A program made the position numbers and the translations under genes. Below the pieces are notes generated by a model that ran no database searches, was not told the DNA's origin, and saw nothing but the letters and a program-made list of their open reading frames with translations. Shown here piece by piece: positions 1 to 10,925 of a stretch of 64,000 nucleotides of DNA (positions within the stretch are counted from its first letter, which is position 1; the number at the start of each line of letters is the position of its first letter). The stretch is taken from contig OY754974.1 of assembly GCA_963576475.1 (NCBI GenBank), positions 6,435,274 to 6,499,273 on the forward strand. Direction: 5' to 3'. This DNA is from Molanna angustata (Eukaryota > Arthropoda > Insecta > Trichoptera > Molannidae).

Positions 1-1113
1 GACTTCGTGTAGTTGTATGTTCACATAACGAAGTGTTAACACCTCAATCTGCTGCGTATGAACAATACCTTTAGAATAAATGGTAGCAAGCCATACTTCG
101 TGACTGTTTTTCAATTTCATTAATTTTCAAAGTGACTTCGTGTAGTTGTATGTCCACATAACGAAGTGTTAACACCTCAATCTGCTGCGTATGAACAATA
201 CCTTTTGAATAAATGGTAGCAAGCCATACTTCGTGACTGTTTTTCAATTTCATTAATTTCCAAAGTGACTTCGCGTAGTTGTATGAACACATAACGAAGT
301 GTTAACATCTCAATCTGCTGCGTATGAACAATACCTTTAGAATAAATGGTAGCAAGCCATACTTCGTGACTGTTTTTCAATTTCATTAATTTTCAAAGTG
401 ACTTCGTGTAGTTGTATGTTCACATAACGAAGTGTCAACGTCTCAATCTGCTGCGTATGAACAATACCTTTTGAATAAATGGTAGCAAGCCATACTTCGT
501 GACTGTTTTTCAACTTCATTAATTTTCAAAGTGACTTCGCGTAGTTGTATGAACACATAACGAAGTGTTAACATCTCAATCTGCTGCGTATGAACAATAC
601 CCTTAGAATAAATGGTAGCAAGCCATACTTCGTGACTGTTTTTCAATTTCATTAATTTTCAAAGTGACTTCGTGTAGTTGTATGTTCACATAACGAAGTG
701 TTAACACCTCAATCTGCTGCGTATGAACAATACCTTTTGAATACATGGTAGCAAGCCATACTTCGTGACTGTTTTTCAATTTCATTAATTTTCAAAGTGA
801 CTTCGCGTAGTTGTATGAACACATAACGAAGTGTTAACATCTCAATCTGCTGCGTATGAACAATACCTTTCGAATAAATGGTAGCAAGCCATACTTCGTG
901 ATAGTTTTTTAATTTCATTAATTTTCGAGTGTCTTGGCGTAGTTGTATGGACGCATAGCGAAGTGTTAACACCGCAATCTGCTACGAAGGATCATTATCT
1001 TTTGAATAAAGGATCGCCAGACTTACTTCGTGACAGTTTTATAATGTTTATTAATCTTCAAAGTGACTTCGCGTAGTTGTATGAACCCATAACGAAGTGT
1101 TAACACCTATGTC
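1..1113. repeat. 133-bp satellite array (edge)
   Basis: Tandem units begin at 1, 134, 267, 400, 533, 666, 799, 931 and about 1065, a period of 133 bp. Each unit starts with GACTTCG(T/C)GTAGTTGTATG and contains CTGCGTATGAACAATACC. From unit 3 on, two variants alternate (CGTG with GTTCAC, and CGCG with GAACAC), giving a 266-bp higher-order dimer. The last two units are strongly diverged and the array fades near 1113, as expected at an array edge. It runs off the left end, so its size is unknown. The short minus-strand frames in it recur every 266 bp and are by-products of the repeat. Confidence 0.93.
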
Positions 1114-1904
1114 TGCCACACGGGATGTATACAACTGACAGTATGCCAACTACCTTGTTATCACCTCGGATTAGGCTTCTCCCCTTGATGAGAGAAAGTC
1201 TGGAACGCCTTCAACATTAGATCGCCCCTGCCGCTTCTCTTCTTCACCTCCATCACGGTTGGAAACATCAGGCCTTGTTGAGTACGTGATAAGGCAATTT
1301 CTCCCCACCGTCGGACTAAAGGTTTGAGATCATTGACTTTCGCACATCCCCTTTACGTGAATCGTCCCTAGAATTACTGATATCGACATACCCTTAGAAC
1401 TAAGTTTGGTAAAAAGAAAAAAGAAATTCCTTAATTACTCAGTGTTGGGCCTTCGGCCTGAAAATTAAATTTAATCTGGAACTGACTTTTGAAATATTCA
1501 AATACTTAAGGCTCATGTAAATGTACAATAGTGATCACTGTTTATTTTAATTAGTTGGCCACCCTAGAAAGTAAGACTATTCTTAATCATCAAACATCAC
1601 CATCATTACCTCATATCACACTAACCCATATGTACCATTATATCTCTAATTAAATTTTGTCTCTCTTACACAAAGAATATACAGTTTTGTTCTGGTCACG
1701 CTCGCTGTTTCTCAATTATCCACCTGTATTCCCTCTGAGAATCAAAGAAATGCTCTACCGTGTGTCCTAGCCGGACGATAGTGGATCCAGCAGAAGCAAA
1801 AGATCTGGTATGGATTTAATTTTAGGAACAACAATAAATTTTATCTCATTTCACTACAATAAGCAAATAAATGTATTATGAATTTTTAAATTTTAAAACA
1901 CTAT
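1114..1904. other. unassigned DNA beside the satellite
   Basis: Roughly 1120-1400 is richer in G+C than its surroundings, but I recognise no protein or RNA motif in it. The rest is AT-rich without an evident repeat. Confidence 0.4.
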
Positions 1905-2165
1905 ATGCTGTGAGGCACCGGCTTAGAATAGTGCTTCCACTACTTTCTATTATCATCATTTTCGGCTGTCTCGTATGAGCCGGATAATCGAAAATACATC
2001 AGGCAAAATAACACCTCTTATAGTTCAGCAACGAGGTCATCACCCATTCAGAATGTTGCCTTTTTAGGTAAGACGACACTGGTGTGTGGACATTCACGAA
2101 TGGGTCGTTCTTCTTTTTATAAGGTTATGCATATTCGCACACCTGTCTATGGTAACCTTACATTG
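1905..2165. repeat. interspersed repeat, pair of 25171-25350
   Basis: Contains TGTGAGGCACCGGCTTAGAA near its start and ends around a TTATAAGGT segment. The same blocks occur in the same order at 25171-25350, including TAGGTAAGACGA. This is an old dispersed repeat, probably a retrotransposon end. The family was not identified. Confidence 0.7.
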
Positions 2166-3406
2166 TGAGATACGCTGCGATGCTATGAATATAACTTTTT
2201 TAATTGTAACAACAATAATGTTATATTTTGCATCAACACCGAAAAAAATATTATGACAACCGAACTGGCTACCTGCTTTTTAACCAAATCTTTGTTACCA
2301 TTAAAAAAGGTTTATCTATTTATGTCTGTACTGTTTGGCTGTGTGCACAAAACATTTTCTTGGAAAAAACCTAATGAATTTGTAGTCACTATAGTTTGGT
2401 TAATTTTAACATGAAATTTTGTTACTATTAACAAAAAAAAATCATTGAAATCTGTCCATTTCTGTGTGTGACTAAGCAATTATATTCTGTAAATAAACCA
2501 ACACTAAAAGTTAAACATTTGCTTTACTGAATTCATCCTACAATATTTAAAAATAAATATACTACTATTGATACTTTCGATTGGTTTGCTACTCTGAAAT
2601 TCAATTATATTTATTTACATACCCCGCATACAAATTTAATGCATCTCTCCATCGAGATAGTTTGCGTTGATTAAAAAAGTAACAATCGTCAATGAAAAAA
2701 AAATATTGAAATATGAACTTCATCAATTATGAGAGAATCTTCAAGCGAGTCAAATTTTGCCATTTTTATGCTAATCTGTAAACGAGTAGGTACTATTGTG
2801 TCGTATGCAGAATTTATCAATGGCGAAGATGAATGTGTACTACAAAAAGTCTAATAATCTAATTGACTAACAAATAAAGCAGCGACTCAGCATTCCCCAG
2901 GATGTCTACCAAAAAGATGTAGGAATAGGTGGACATCGTCGTTCCATATATAGATGTAACCACAGATCATTTATTTATTTGGAGAAGGAACAGCTCATGA
3001 AGTTGATTAAAGTAGATTAAGATCAGCTTCAGACTTTAGCAATCTTTGATGTTAAATTAATAGAATTATAATATTAATTAATTCTACAATTAGGAACTGA
3101 CAATTTCATACTAAACGTTGATATTAGCATTATTTATGATAAAATGTAGAGAAAGATTAAAAATAGCTTATGATGGAGTTCTGATTAACTTATACATTTT
3201 TAGGGTTAAGGCAAGATTAGAACGTATCATGATTAGCCCCCCAGAATTCAGTTTTCAATCTCTAAATCACAGACTTCAAGAGTAGTTATCGACAAAAGTT
3301 TAAGCAGAAAAAACATATTTGTAATAATTAAAAGATGTCTTCATTTTAATAATTTTAATTAATAAAATATAATCAAATGTCGAGTGGGAACTAGTTGACA
3401 CAGTTT
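2166..3406. other. AT-rich DNA, nothing recognised
   Basis: No open frame, RNA gene or repeat family recognised by eye. Confidence 0.4.
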
Positions 3407-3600
3407 GTACCTTTTGTCTGCAAGGCAAAAGGTACAGGCTGCTCCGACTGATTATGGAGAGCAAACTAGAGGGTCTAGGGAGGAATAGGAAGACAGAAGA
3501 TGTTTATTTTACACTACACAATAGTTGTTTCTTGAAGTGACGAACAAGAACAAAAAGAGTGGATAAGTGGATACGGTCAGAAGAGATGAGTTTTTTCTGC
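3407..3600 (+). pseudogene. non-LTR retrotransposon C-terminal remnant
   Basis: From about 3430 the translation reads YRLLRLIMESKLEGLGRNRK. This matches the '(L)LRxIMEGKxEGxRGRGR' motif at the C-terminus of many insect LINE reverse transcriptases. The frame soon breaks. It is preceded by a 10-bp inverted repeat, GTACCTTTTG / CAAAAGGTAC, at 3407-3435. Assignment rests on one motif. Confidence 0.45.
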
Positions 3601-3842
3601 TTAAATAATCGAATGTTCGCAAGTTGGGCTATAAACAGAATTCATATGTATATTACTTATGAATGAACGAATCGAAACCCAACTTGTTTACATTCTTGCA
3701 TACGATTTCCAAAACACAACAAAACATCACCAGATGATTAAAGTCGGTAACTTCCGCGTTTCGACTCGTGGTCCAATAACCCTGTGTTTTGGGATTCAAA
3801 AATAAAAGCAATATTATAATATATACCTAAATTGGGCAAGTT

Positions 3843-3960
3843 AATGGTGGCAAGACTGGGAGCTCACGGGTCCGTATCGCCGAAGGTGATCTGATGTTGG
3901 GTACCTAAAACTTGGGTTCGGTCCCGCCCTTACTTATAATTATTATCCTCTCCAATATGT
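3843..3960 (+). repeat. tRNA-like SINE remnant
   Basis: A GGTTCGGTCC B-box-like sequence lies about 50 bp downstream of a GGTGGCAAGACTGGGAGC A-box-like sequence. This layout suggests a tRNA-derived SINE head. It is a single copy in the window with no clear tail. Confidence 0.4.
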
Positions 3961-4380
3961 GTACGTGAGTCTGTGTGTGTATTAGTGTTGTATCACAACC
4001 AGTTTCTTAAACTTATCCTACCTCACCTAGGATATACAAAAAAAACACAGGGTACGTCATTATGTGTTATAGACGTATATGTGCGATGCTCAAATGTTGG
4101 GTTCATTCACGAGTATTTGGATTTGTGGTAGATTTTTCCTCATTACAAGTATATTATAAAGATAAGAAAATATGTTTAATGAACTGCCATATTAGTTCAG
4201 CTACATTTTTTTATCAAATATGCATTTTTCCATACTACTCATTCTTATTCTTCACAAGAAGAGTATAGGTTAATTAAGGTGAATTGGAAGTGCAAGTATG
4301 GTATCAGCAGATTGAAGAGACAGACCGTAATTAGACAGAAAAACAACGTTTTATTTTAACGGACGCAATGTCTTATTCTA

Positions 4381-4476
4381 AGGCTGGATGGTTCAACAAA
4401 AGTATCGGTAATAATATAGTTAAAATACTATTTTAACTATACTATTACTGATACTTTTGTTCGAGAAACCCAGCCT
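4381..4476. repeat. 96-bp foldback MITE / hairpin
   Basis: Two arms of about 46 bp are nearly perfect inverted copies, AGGCTGG...AAAATA and TATTTTAACT...CCAGCCT, with almost no loop. The arms share AACAAAAGTATC / GATACTTTTGTT and differ mainly in the seven bases beside AGGCTGG. This is a miniature inverted-repeat element. If transcribed it would form a microRNA-precursor-sized hairpin. Confidence 0.8.
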
Positions 4477-4611
4477 AAAAGGTACTTCATCAATTTTAAT
4501 AGATATCTACATACGTTTTATGTATATAAGTCTACTTGTTAAGTAAAGGGTTCTGAAATTACTTTTTTTTTGGTTTGGTTGTTAGTCAAAAATTTTGAAA
4601 ATTTCAGTTTC

Positions 4612-4900
4612 CTCTGCGATCAAGGCACTTGGAGAATCAGGTACAACCACGAACTAGAAAGCCTTTTCAAAGAATCAAATGTCATCCTAATGAAAAAAAT
4701 ATAGAGGCTCCGCTGGTTAGCTATGTAAATGACACGTTGTCTAGGGGGGCAGGAACGAACCAGATTGCATCGAAAATCTTGTTGTAATGGGCAACGTAGA
4801 AGGACGGAGATTTATCTACATCCTTCTATGTTGATAGTATCTACAGCCACCATCCTCAGACAAGAGAAAAGACGAGAATGAAGAAGGACGAGAGAAAGCA
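4612..4900 (+). pseudogene. LINE reverse transcriptase C-terminal fragment, (GAT)n-tail family
   Basis: Translates as GTWRIRYNHELESLFKES, corresponding to the 'WRIRTNxElyxLyk' motif just before the C-terminal RLRWLGHV segment of a common insect LINE. A degraded RLRWLAM follows. Relatives are at 24175 (-), 39426 (+) and 51545 (+). Broken by stops; no product expected. Confidence 0.65.
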
Positions 4901-5029
4901 ATCACGTTGTGGTTGGTAAATTGTATTCATAACAACAAAAAATATTGAAATACAAACATACATTTGCTTGTCTGTCATTGTGTGTATATTTTTACATTTT
5001 CTTATTCAATTTTTTTAAAGAATGAATAT

Positions 5030-5162
5030 GTACTTGTATCATACATATCTATGCATTTCCTAAATTAAACATAAATGCTTGTGCTATAGGTGAACGAAAT
5101 TCGAACTCGTGACCACTGGATTACTAGCCCAGCGCGCTATCCGCTCTGCCACCGACCCACCT
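5030..5162 (-). repeat. tRNA-derived SINE (GGGTCGGTGGCAGAGCGG family)
   Basis: On the minus strand it reads GGGTCGGTGGCAGAGCGGAT (A box), then GCGAGTTCGAAT-type B box (here ACGAGTTCGAAT), then GTTCACCTATAGCACAAGCA. Four other copies are at 24834, 38423, 39003 (-) and 45957. The body ends near a TACATATA segment. No target-site duplication was resolved. Confidence 0.75.
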
Positions 5163-7901
5163 AAAACCATTTACATATTTTGTTGTAATTAAAGAATCGA
5201 CATTTTGAGAATCGATGAAGGTAGGCAGTGATTGCATCTGTATCACATTTTACCAAATGAACCCGTTGCCCGAATTTGAATTATTATTGTTTAGTCTATA
5301 TACCTACATACATTTTAATATGTTCATACATCCTCAGATACTAGAACAACAAAATTGTATACTTAACAAAACTGGTTACAATATCCTCTTGTTTCATATT
5401 AATAACAAACAAAATTCCAACATTTTTCTATATTCAATTCATACACTGTCGCATAAGACAACTGATATAAACCTCAATTTAGTCACTGAATAAGATGCCA
5501 TCTTTAGGCCATTCTCATATGACTGTAATAGATTCACAGATTAAAATAGTTATTAGTATCGGTCTATCGAAAACGACCGTCAGAGTGCCCTGACGATTGT
5601 CTTTAGTCGATACCGGTCAGTTCAACTAAAACTTGTGGTCGATTGTGATCATCAATAAGTTTCGCCTAGATTTTTTTCATCGTCAAACCGAAATTGAACA
5701 TTCATAACATCGCAATATATTTAAGGTAGGCATAGAGAACCAATAGCCACATTTTTCTATCGTGCCAAGAATGGTCATTAAGATGCCAAGATCCTAATGA
5801 ACTCTTTATCAAATAATGCATTAATTATTGATTTAAATAAGTCACAGTTTCAAAATTTTCAAGGAGGAAATCAGACAGAGTCTGCTAATAATATGTACCA
5901 GATACTTCATAGGATACACAAGAAGACTATTGTCAATTAGAGATTATTTTATGATCTTCATTAAATTAATCAATTTTATGTAAAGGACAGCATTGACAAT
6001 ATTAATAAAAAAATTGAATACACGCTTAAGATTATCTACAAAAACATGTTATCTGCATGAAGTCGTGATTGAATTGATCAATATATTATAAAATAATACA
6101 AAGATAATACTAAATTTGGATTAAAAATATGCAATATGGAAATCGCATAGGTACTTCTTATTTTTGTTCTGAATGGTGATTGAACTAAAATCGATCTGCT
6201 ATAAGACGGTTGATTAATTTATTAAAGATTATCTGTTATTGAATTGATTCATAAATATGGAGAGTAAAAGAGGTGATAGACCTCCACCTTGCGGTACTCC
6301 AGACTGCAATGTGGCAATGTAATATTAAAACAAAAAGAAATGCATATTTCTTCTCTTGTTCTAAATGCAATATGTTTAGTAGTTGGTACCTACTCAGAAT
6401 CGCAAAGGAAATAATACGCGTCACTTGGCTGGCTGTGGAAATGCACTCTTATAATTTATAGTCGGTTTCCGCTGATGAAAATGCTTTTCATATTTTCCTA
6501 CTACTGAATACCAGTTTTCCACTTTACATGCAATATACCTCCCTCCATCAGCGTAGTTATTTAAAAGAAGAAAATAAAACAACTCACCACACAACATACT
6601 GTTTTAACTTTATGTTTTTGATACAAAAGTGGAAAATCGAATAGTTTATTTTTGAAATATTTACCTTTTTATTTGCTTTGGGTGTTCTCAAATAAAAGAA
6701 AACATTTGAATTTACGTTGATTGCTCTAATCAATATGAGATCTTATGTAAAAACAATTATTTTAAGTTATAAAATTTATTTATCTATGGTTAATTTGAGG
6801 CAGTCTGTTTCCACAAGGTAGAGGACGCCAAATATCTTGAACTTTTAGCCGAGAAGGGGGGCGATTTGCACGTAAAACAACGAAGCAAAAATACACAAAT
6901 TTGCGCTCTGCGCAACCGGAAGCTCGTTCAAGATGTTTAGCTAAAATTATAGATAAATGATCGGATTAGGAATCGGCTCTAGGAGAGATTTGTGACGAGT
7001 ACCTAATATTTATGATAAGTGAAGTATGAGGTAGGTATAAAATAAAAATAATTGACAAATACATTAAAATGTACCGAACTCAACTAATCGTGCGATCTAA
7101 AATAGTTTATATTAAATTCACTGATTCACTGACTATGTATTCTAGGACGCTGTTGAACTGATTTATATTGTGGTTTCAATTTCTTGATGTACTCTGAACA
7201 TCAATTTAAAAAAAGCTTGAAGAAGTATTTGGAATTAATATGAATATGAAAATCAAACATTTTGAGCACGATTACGAATTGGTGGAAGATAGTAAATGAC
7301 ATATTTCAAATATCGGGTTTCTTCATCTAACCAACCTATTTAGATTTATAAGATTATTGATTTCGTACCTGGTTGGAATAATAATGTTGAATCGATAATT
7401 GAAATATCTGTATTAATAATAATTATCACGAATATTGAATATGATAAAAAATATAGCGCTATAAATTCGCATGGATCTCCCCTACAGATAAGACTGTAGG
7501 CAGGTAATTGTGATGAAGATAGCTATATTAACAACAAAATCACGTCCCAGGATATCTACTCCTCTTTCTTCATGCTACCCTGATACCTACCTGACTTCCA
7601 ATCAGCTGTTCTGAATCTTTTAGTTATCCGACAAACATTTTACTAAACTTGAGTTAAAAACTTGAAATAACATAGAAACAACGCGTAATATCAACTTTGT
7701 TAATGTTGTGTGGACCTAAACAATAAATTGTCCATAGGTACCTCCATCTTAGGAATAGTAGATTTTGTCATTTTTCCTTTCTCTCAAGTGATTATCTACG
7801 TCGAGGGATCTGAAACGACATATGAGAAAAAAAAAATCATTTTCACAAAAATCAAGACACGTTGAAAATTGGAGACAGACATATACTGGTCAAGAAAATG
7901 A
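5163..7901. other. long AT-rich unassigned stretch
   Basis: No gene recognised. Frames at 5215-5493 and 6236-6461 are low-complexity or lack a recognisable domain. A 9-bp inverted pair ATCTTGAAC / GTTCAAGAT (about 6835 and 6935) brackets a GC-richer patch; significance unknown. Confidence 0.4.
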
Positions 7902-7902
7902 T

Positions 7903-8860
7903 CCAACTGTCGATTCGTTCAAGAGAATGAAATTCTTTTGAAGGAAGAGACAGTTCAAATCCGTGTATGAAGGAATTGTATGCAGATGCAGGGTCTACTT
8001 TTTTCACGGCTTTTCCAACTTTGAAGTCAAAAAACACCAATTTAGAGGCTTCGCAGCATATATGTTCCATATACGGATTTACTCAGAATTTGGAGTAAAA
8101 CATTTCGTGTGTCTGTGTGAGCCCCCCCCCTTTTTAACTTTTGATCCGCTCAATTTACAAAGCCCAAAATTTCAAAATATATAAACAGTTAAAGGCCTAC
8201 AAAACGTTTATACTCAGAATTTTAAATTTTTGTTTCAGTCAGGGGTAATCAACTTTTGAATTTTTGGTTTATTTTTCCATATATTTCAGAAACCATATAA
8301 GCTAGAACGCTGAAAATTGGTAAAAAACATAGAAAAATACAAAATCTTAATTTAATATTTTCAAAAAAAATCCAGGATTTCTCAAACATTTTTTATTAAG
8401 AATTTTTTTTTTCTATGATAAATGTATGAGTTTAACTGCCTTTATTTCCATTTTTTTTAAAAATATCGAAAAAAAAACGAAACAATCCAACTAGATAATT
8501 TAATTTTCTATAAAAAATATTAACGTTATATTAGCACATCCCAAATTTTTTTAACAATTTTTATAAAAATTGAATTTAGTGACGACATTGCTTCATACAA
8601 TTTGTATGGCAGTCGCCTATACACAATATGTAAGTAGTTTGATAGGTACTTAATCTCCAAACATACATACACCATGCTGTTTTCATATTCCGGGTAGGAA
8701 AAGAGGACTGACCTCCATACTGTCCTATCTTGACATACATACCAACATGTATTAAAATTTTCAATAATTTGGATTTATGGGTTTATAGTTTGATTCTTAT
8801 TCTTCAACTATACATACTATCGCTATCGACAGTTGGATCTCATGTGTTACATGCAACTAG
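7903..8860 (+). mobile_element. HINE (non-autonomous Helentron) copy 1
   Basis: Starts T|CCAACTGTCGATTCG and ends ATCGACAGTTGG-ATCT-CATGTgttACATG-CAACTAG|T. The 5' CCAACTGTCGAT has its inverse ATCGACAGTTGG close to the 3' end, followed by a 5-bp hairpin and CTAG. These are the marks of Helentron-associated elements (DINE-1/HINE type) inserted between two T bases. The central GT microsatellite is very short here (around 8105-8122) and is followed by a C run. No replicase or helicase frame is present, so it depends on a partner elsewhere. Confidence 0.88.
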
Positions 8861-8959
8861 TATTTATATTTTTACTGACTTTTGTATTTATATTTTTTTT
8901 TTGTTGACTTTTTTTCATGGAGTTATAACAAGAATTGTCCCTCGACTAACTTTATAAAT

Positions 8960-9310
8960 TTGATCATGGTAATTTGAATATTTTTACAGTTGCATATACG
9001 CTTTATAATACTTGTACGGTTCAGGAGTGACATCTGTGCGAAAGCATTGTCACCTCATTTATAAAGACTGTTGTTTTCATTGTTTCAATCCAATTCCCCG
9101 AATGTATGGCGTTAAAAAAGATTTCTTTGGAATTTCATAGAAGGCGATGATTTTCATGATTTTCATGAAAGCAACAGTTGGTACTAATTTCTGTCTGTAT
9201 GACAATGTCTGCCCCAGAAATATTATTTCATTTTTGGCTTATTTTCCTACTTGTACCAATGTGCATGTAAATCGAATATTTTTTTAAAGTTGCATATACG
9301 CAAAATCTAT
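8960..9310. repeat. repeat shared with 31256-31435
   Basis: GTGACATCTGTGCGAAAGCA at about 9029 and the following ~55 bp recur at about 31372 in the same orientation. The block 9218-9303 (TTTTTGGCTTATTTTCCTAC through GCATATACGC) recurs inverted at 31256-31345. GAATATTTTT...GTTGCATATACGC occurs at both ends of this copy. Probably a rearranged non-autonomous DNA element. Confidence 0.65.
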
Positions 9311-10050
9311 TGAGATATTTACAAAAAAACCAACTTCTCGACAGATCTCAATAGAGAACTTCTCAATAGTTGGCGATGTTAAAATTTGTCATGGTATTGT
9401 CATGGAAATTAACTATCGTATTTTAGGTAGATACCTACTAAAACAATCCCAGCTTGCATCAGGAGGTACTAACCCGATATTCATTATTTGCGTACCTCAA
9501 TTTGAAGAACGCTGACCTAGATGGTGTTGTTGCGTATCTCTCCGATGTAAAATTTTGAACAAGTCTGCAGTAATTAAAAACTTCTTCTCCATTGTTGGAT
9601 TCTATCTCTAAATTGATTAATTATGGCGATGTTGGAGATAAGGCTTGCATTTCACGCACCACATCAATTATACAAGTTAACCCTTCCACACTACTACAGT
9701 TACAGACAAACTCTATAAAACTATACCTAATCGACTTATAATGCTATATATAAGCTTTTGTTTTTGATTCTTATGGCAAACGTTGAGACATGGGAAACAA
9801 ATGACTGAAAAGACTCCTAAGAATGAAATGGAATTTAAAATGTTATGTGAGAATCTATATTCTCATAAAATATAGGCTTCATATTAAAATAAAAATTCAC
9901 TTAAAAAATCTTTCTTCTTCTGCTTCAGCTAAGACTTTATTCTGTTGTTCTCAGAACCTGGATGTCCAGCTTTCCTTTCATTGTTTGGGTGGTCTTCCAA
10001 GGACTCTGCTACCAGCAACATATTCATCTGCTGCTGTCCTCACCACTCGA
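9311..10050. other. unassigned; possible antisense LINE scrap at 9925-10040
   Basis: Mostly AT-rich DNA. The minus strand of 9925-10040 gives VLGRPPKQ followed by a stop, which faintly recalls the 'GRPxKRW' motif of LINE C-termini. I would not rely on it. Confidence 0.3.
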
Positions 10051-10240
10051 TCAGGGGGGCAAGTCTGGTTCGACCGGCGAAATCAAAACCCTTGTGATTA
10101 CCCATATCATGGATATAATTATCGTATGGAGTTCTATGACACCTAAAGATATTGTAGAACTCCATATAATAATTATATACACGATATGGGTAATCACGAG
10201 GGTTTTGATTTCGACGATTGAACCAGACTTGCCCCCCTGA
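10051..10240. repeat. 190-bp near-perfect palindromic MITE
   Basis: The whole segment is an inverted repeat, from TCAGGGGGGCAAGTCTGGTT at the left to its complement ending CCAGACTTGCCCCCCTGA at the right. Arms are about 93 bp with a few mismatches. Flanks ACTCGA and ACTCAC may be a decayed target duplication. CAGGG...CCCTG ends suggest a hAT-like origin, unproven. A half-copy of one arm lies at 31192-31243. Open frames on both strands here mirror each other and are not genes. Confidence 0.88.
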
Positions 10241-10690
10241 ACTCACTTAAAAACAATACCATGAAAAATTATTTCGGAAAGCATTTTTGTGATCTTTTCA
10301 AATAATTATAGAGTACGGAAAAATACTTTTTTAAAAATCCGGTTTTGTTTTAGGTAGGTATGTAATCTGCTTTTTCCTCAAATACTTAGATAATCTCCGA
10401 AACTGGCGATTTGCTTTCTATATAGGTAGCGACAAAAATCAACACAAATAGTTATTATTTTTTCATCCATCCAAACCATCACGCCAATTCCCTGTTTGGG
10501 GTACTCAGAGAGAACCGAACGCCTGAACATACATTTATCGCTTCATTCAAGTCCACGCATAGTCTCATACACGCTATTCCGTCTCGATTGAAGTTACCAT
10601 ATTCTAACGCAGAAATTTAACGATGGACTATGTATTTAGCCCATATTATGGATCATGTTGTGAATCAATCAATGTGGTAATGGGCTGGAA
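10241..10690. other. unassigned DNA
   Basis: No recognisable gene or repeat. Confidence 0.4.
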
Positions 10691-10925
10691 ATTTGTATGG
10701 CCATCAGGGTGACGCCAGACAGACGCCCGGATTGTTCAAATGGAGGCCATGGAAGATAAGAGGACCGTCGGTGGACGCTCTAAGATAATGTGGTCTGATG
10801 ACATTGTGTATTTGACTGGCAGAGCCTGAATGCAAAAGGGACGGGTAGTGAAGTTAGAAACGAATGGAAGCAGATGAAAGAGATCCATATCCAGCAGTAA
10901 GGAGAAGAAGGCTAGTGTTGTCTAC
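10691..10925 (+). pseudogene. RTE-like LINE C-terminal fragment (GHVARQ family)
   Basis: Frames read MAIRVTPDRRPDCSNGGHGR-type debris, then RTVGGRSKIMWSDDIV followed by a stop, then ETNGSR and a final GEEG-like tail. This is the decayed form of '(K)WQWAGHVARQTDxRW...GRPxxRWTDDIV...AGxxWMxxAxDRxxW'. A better-preserved minus-strand copy is at 37779-38170. Inactive. Confidence 0.6.

Noticed and set aside
71..972. Six overlapping minus-strand frames with near-identical peptides
   Set aside because: They repeat every 266 bp and simply follow the satellite units; no start context or independent support.
1..1113. CRISPR array
   Set aside because: Units are 133 bp and contiguous without unique spacers, and the DNA is eukaryotic.
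6236..6461. Overlapping frames near ACCTCCACCTTGCGGTACTC as a LINE fragment
   Set aside because: The resemblance is limited to a few words and no motif order can be followed.
10040..10246. Overlapping frames on both strands as genes
   Set aside because: They mirror each other because the segment is a palindrome.
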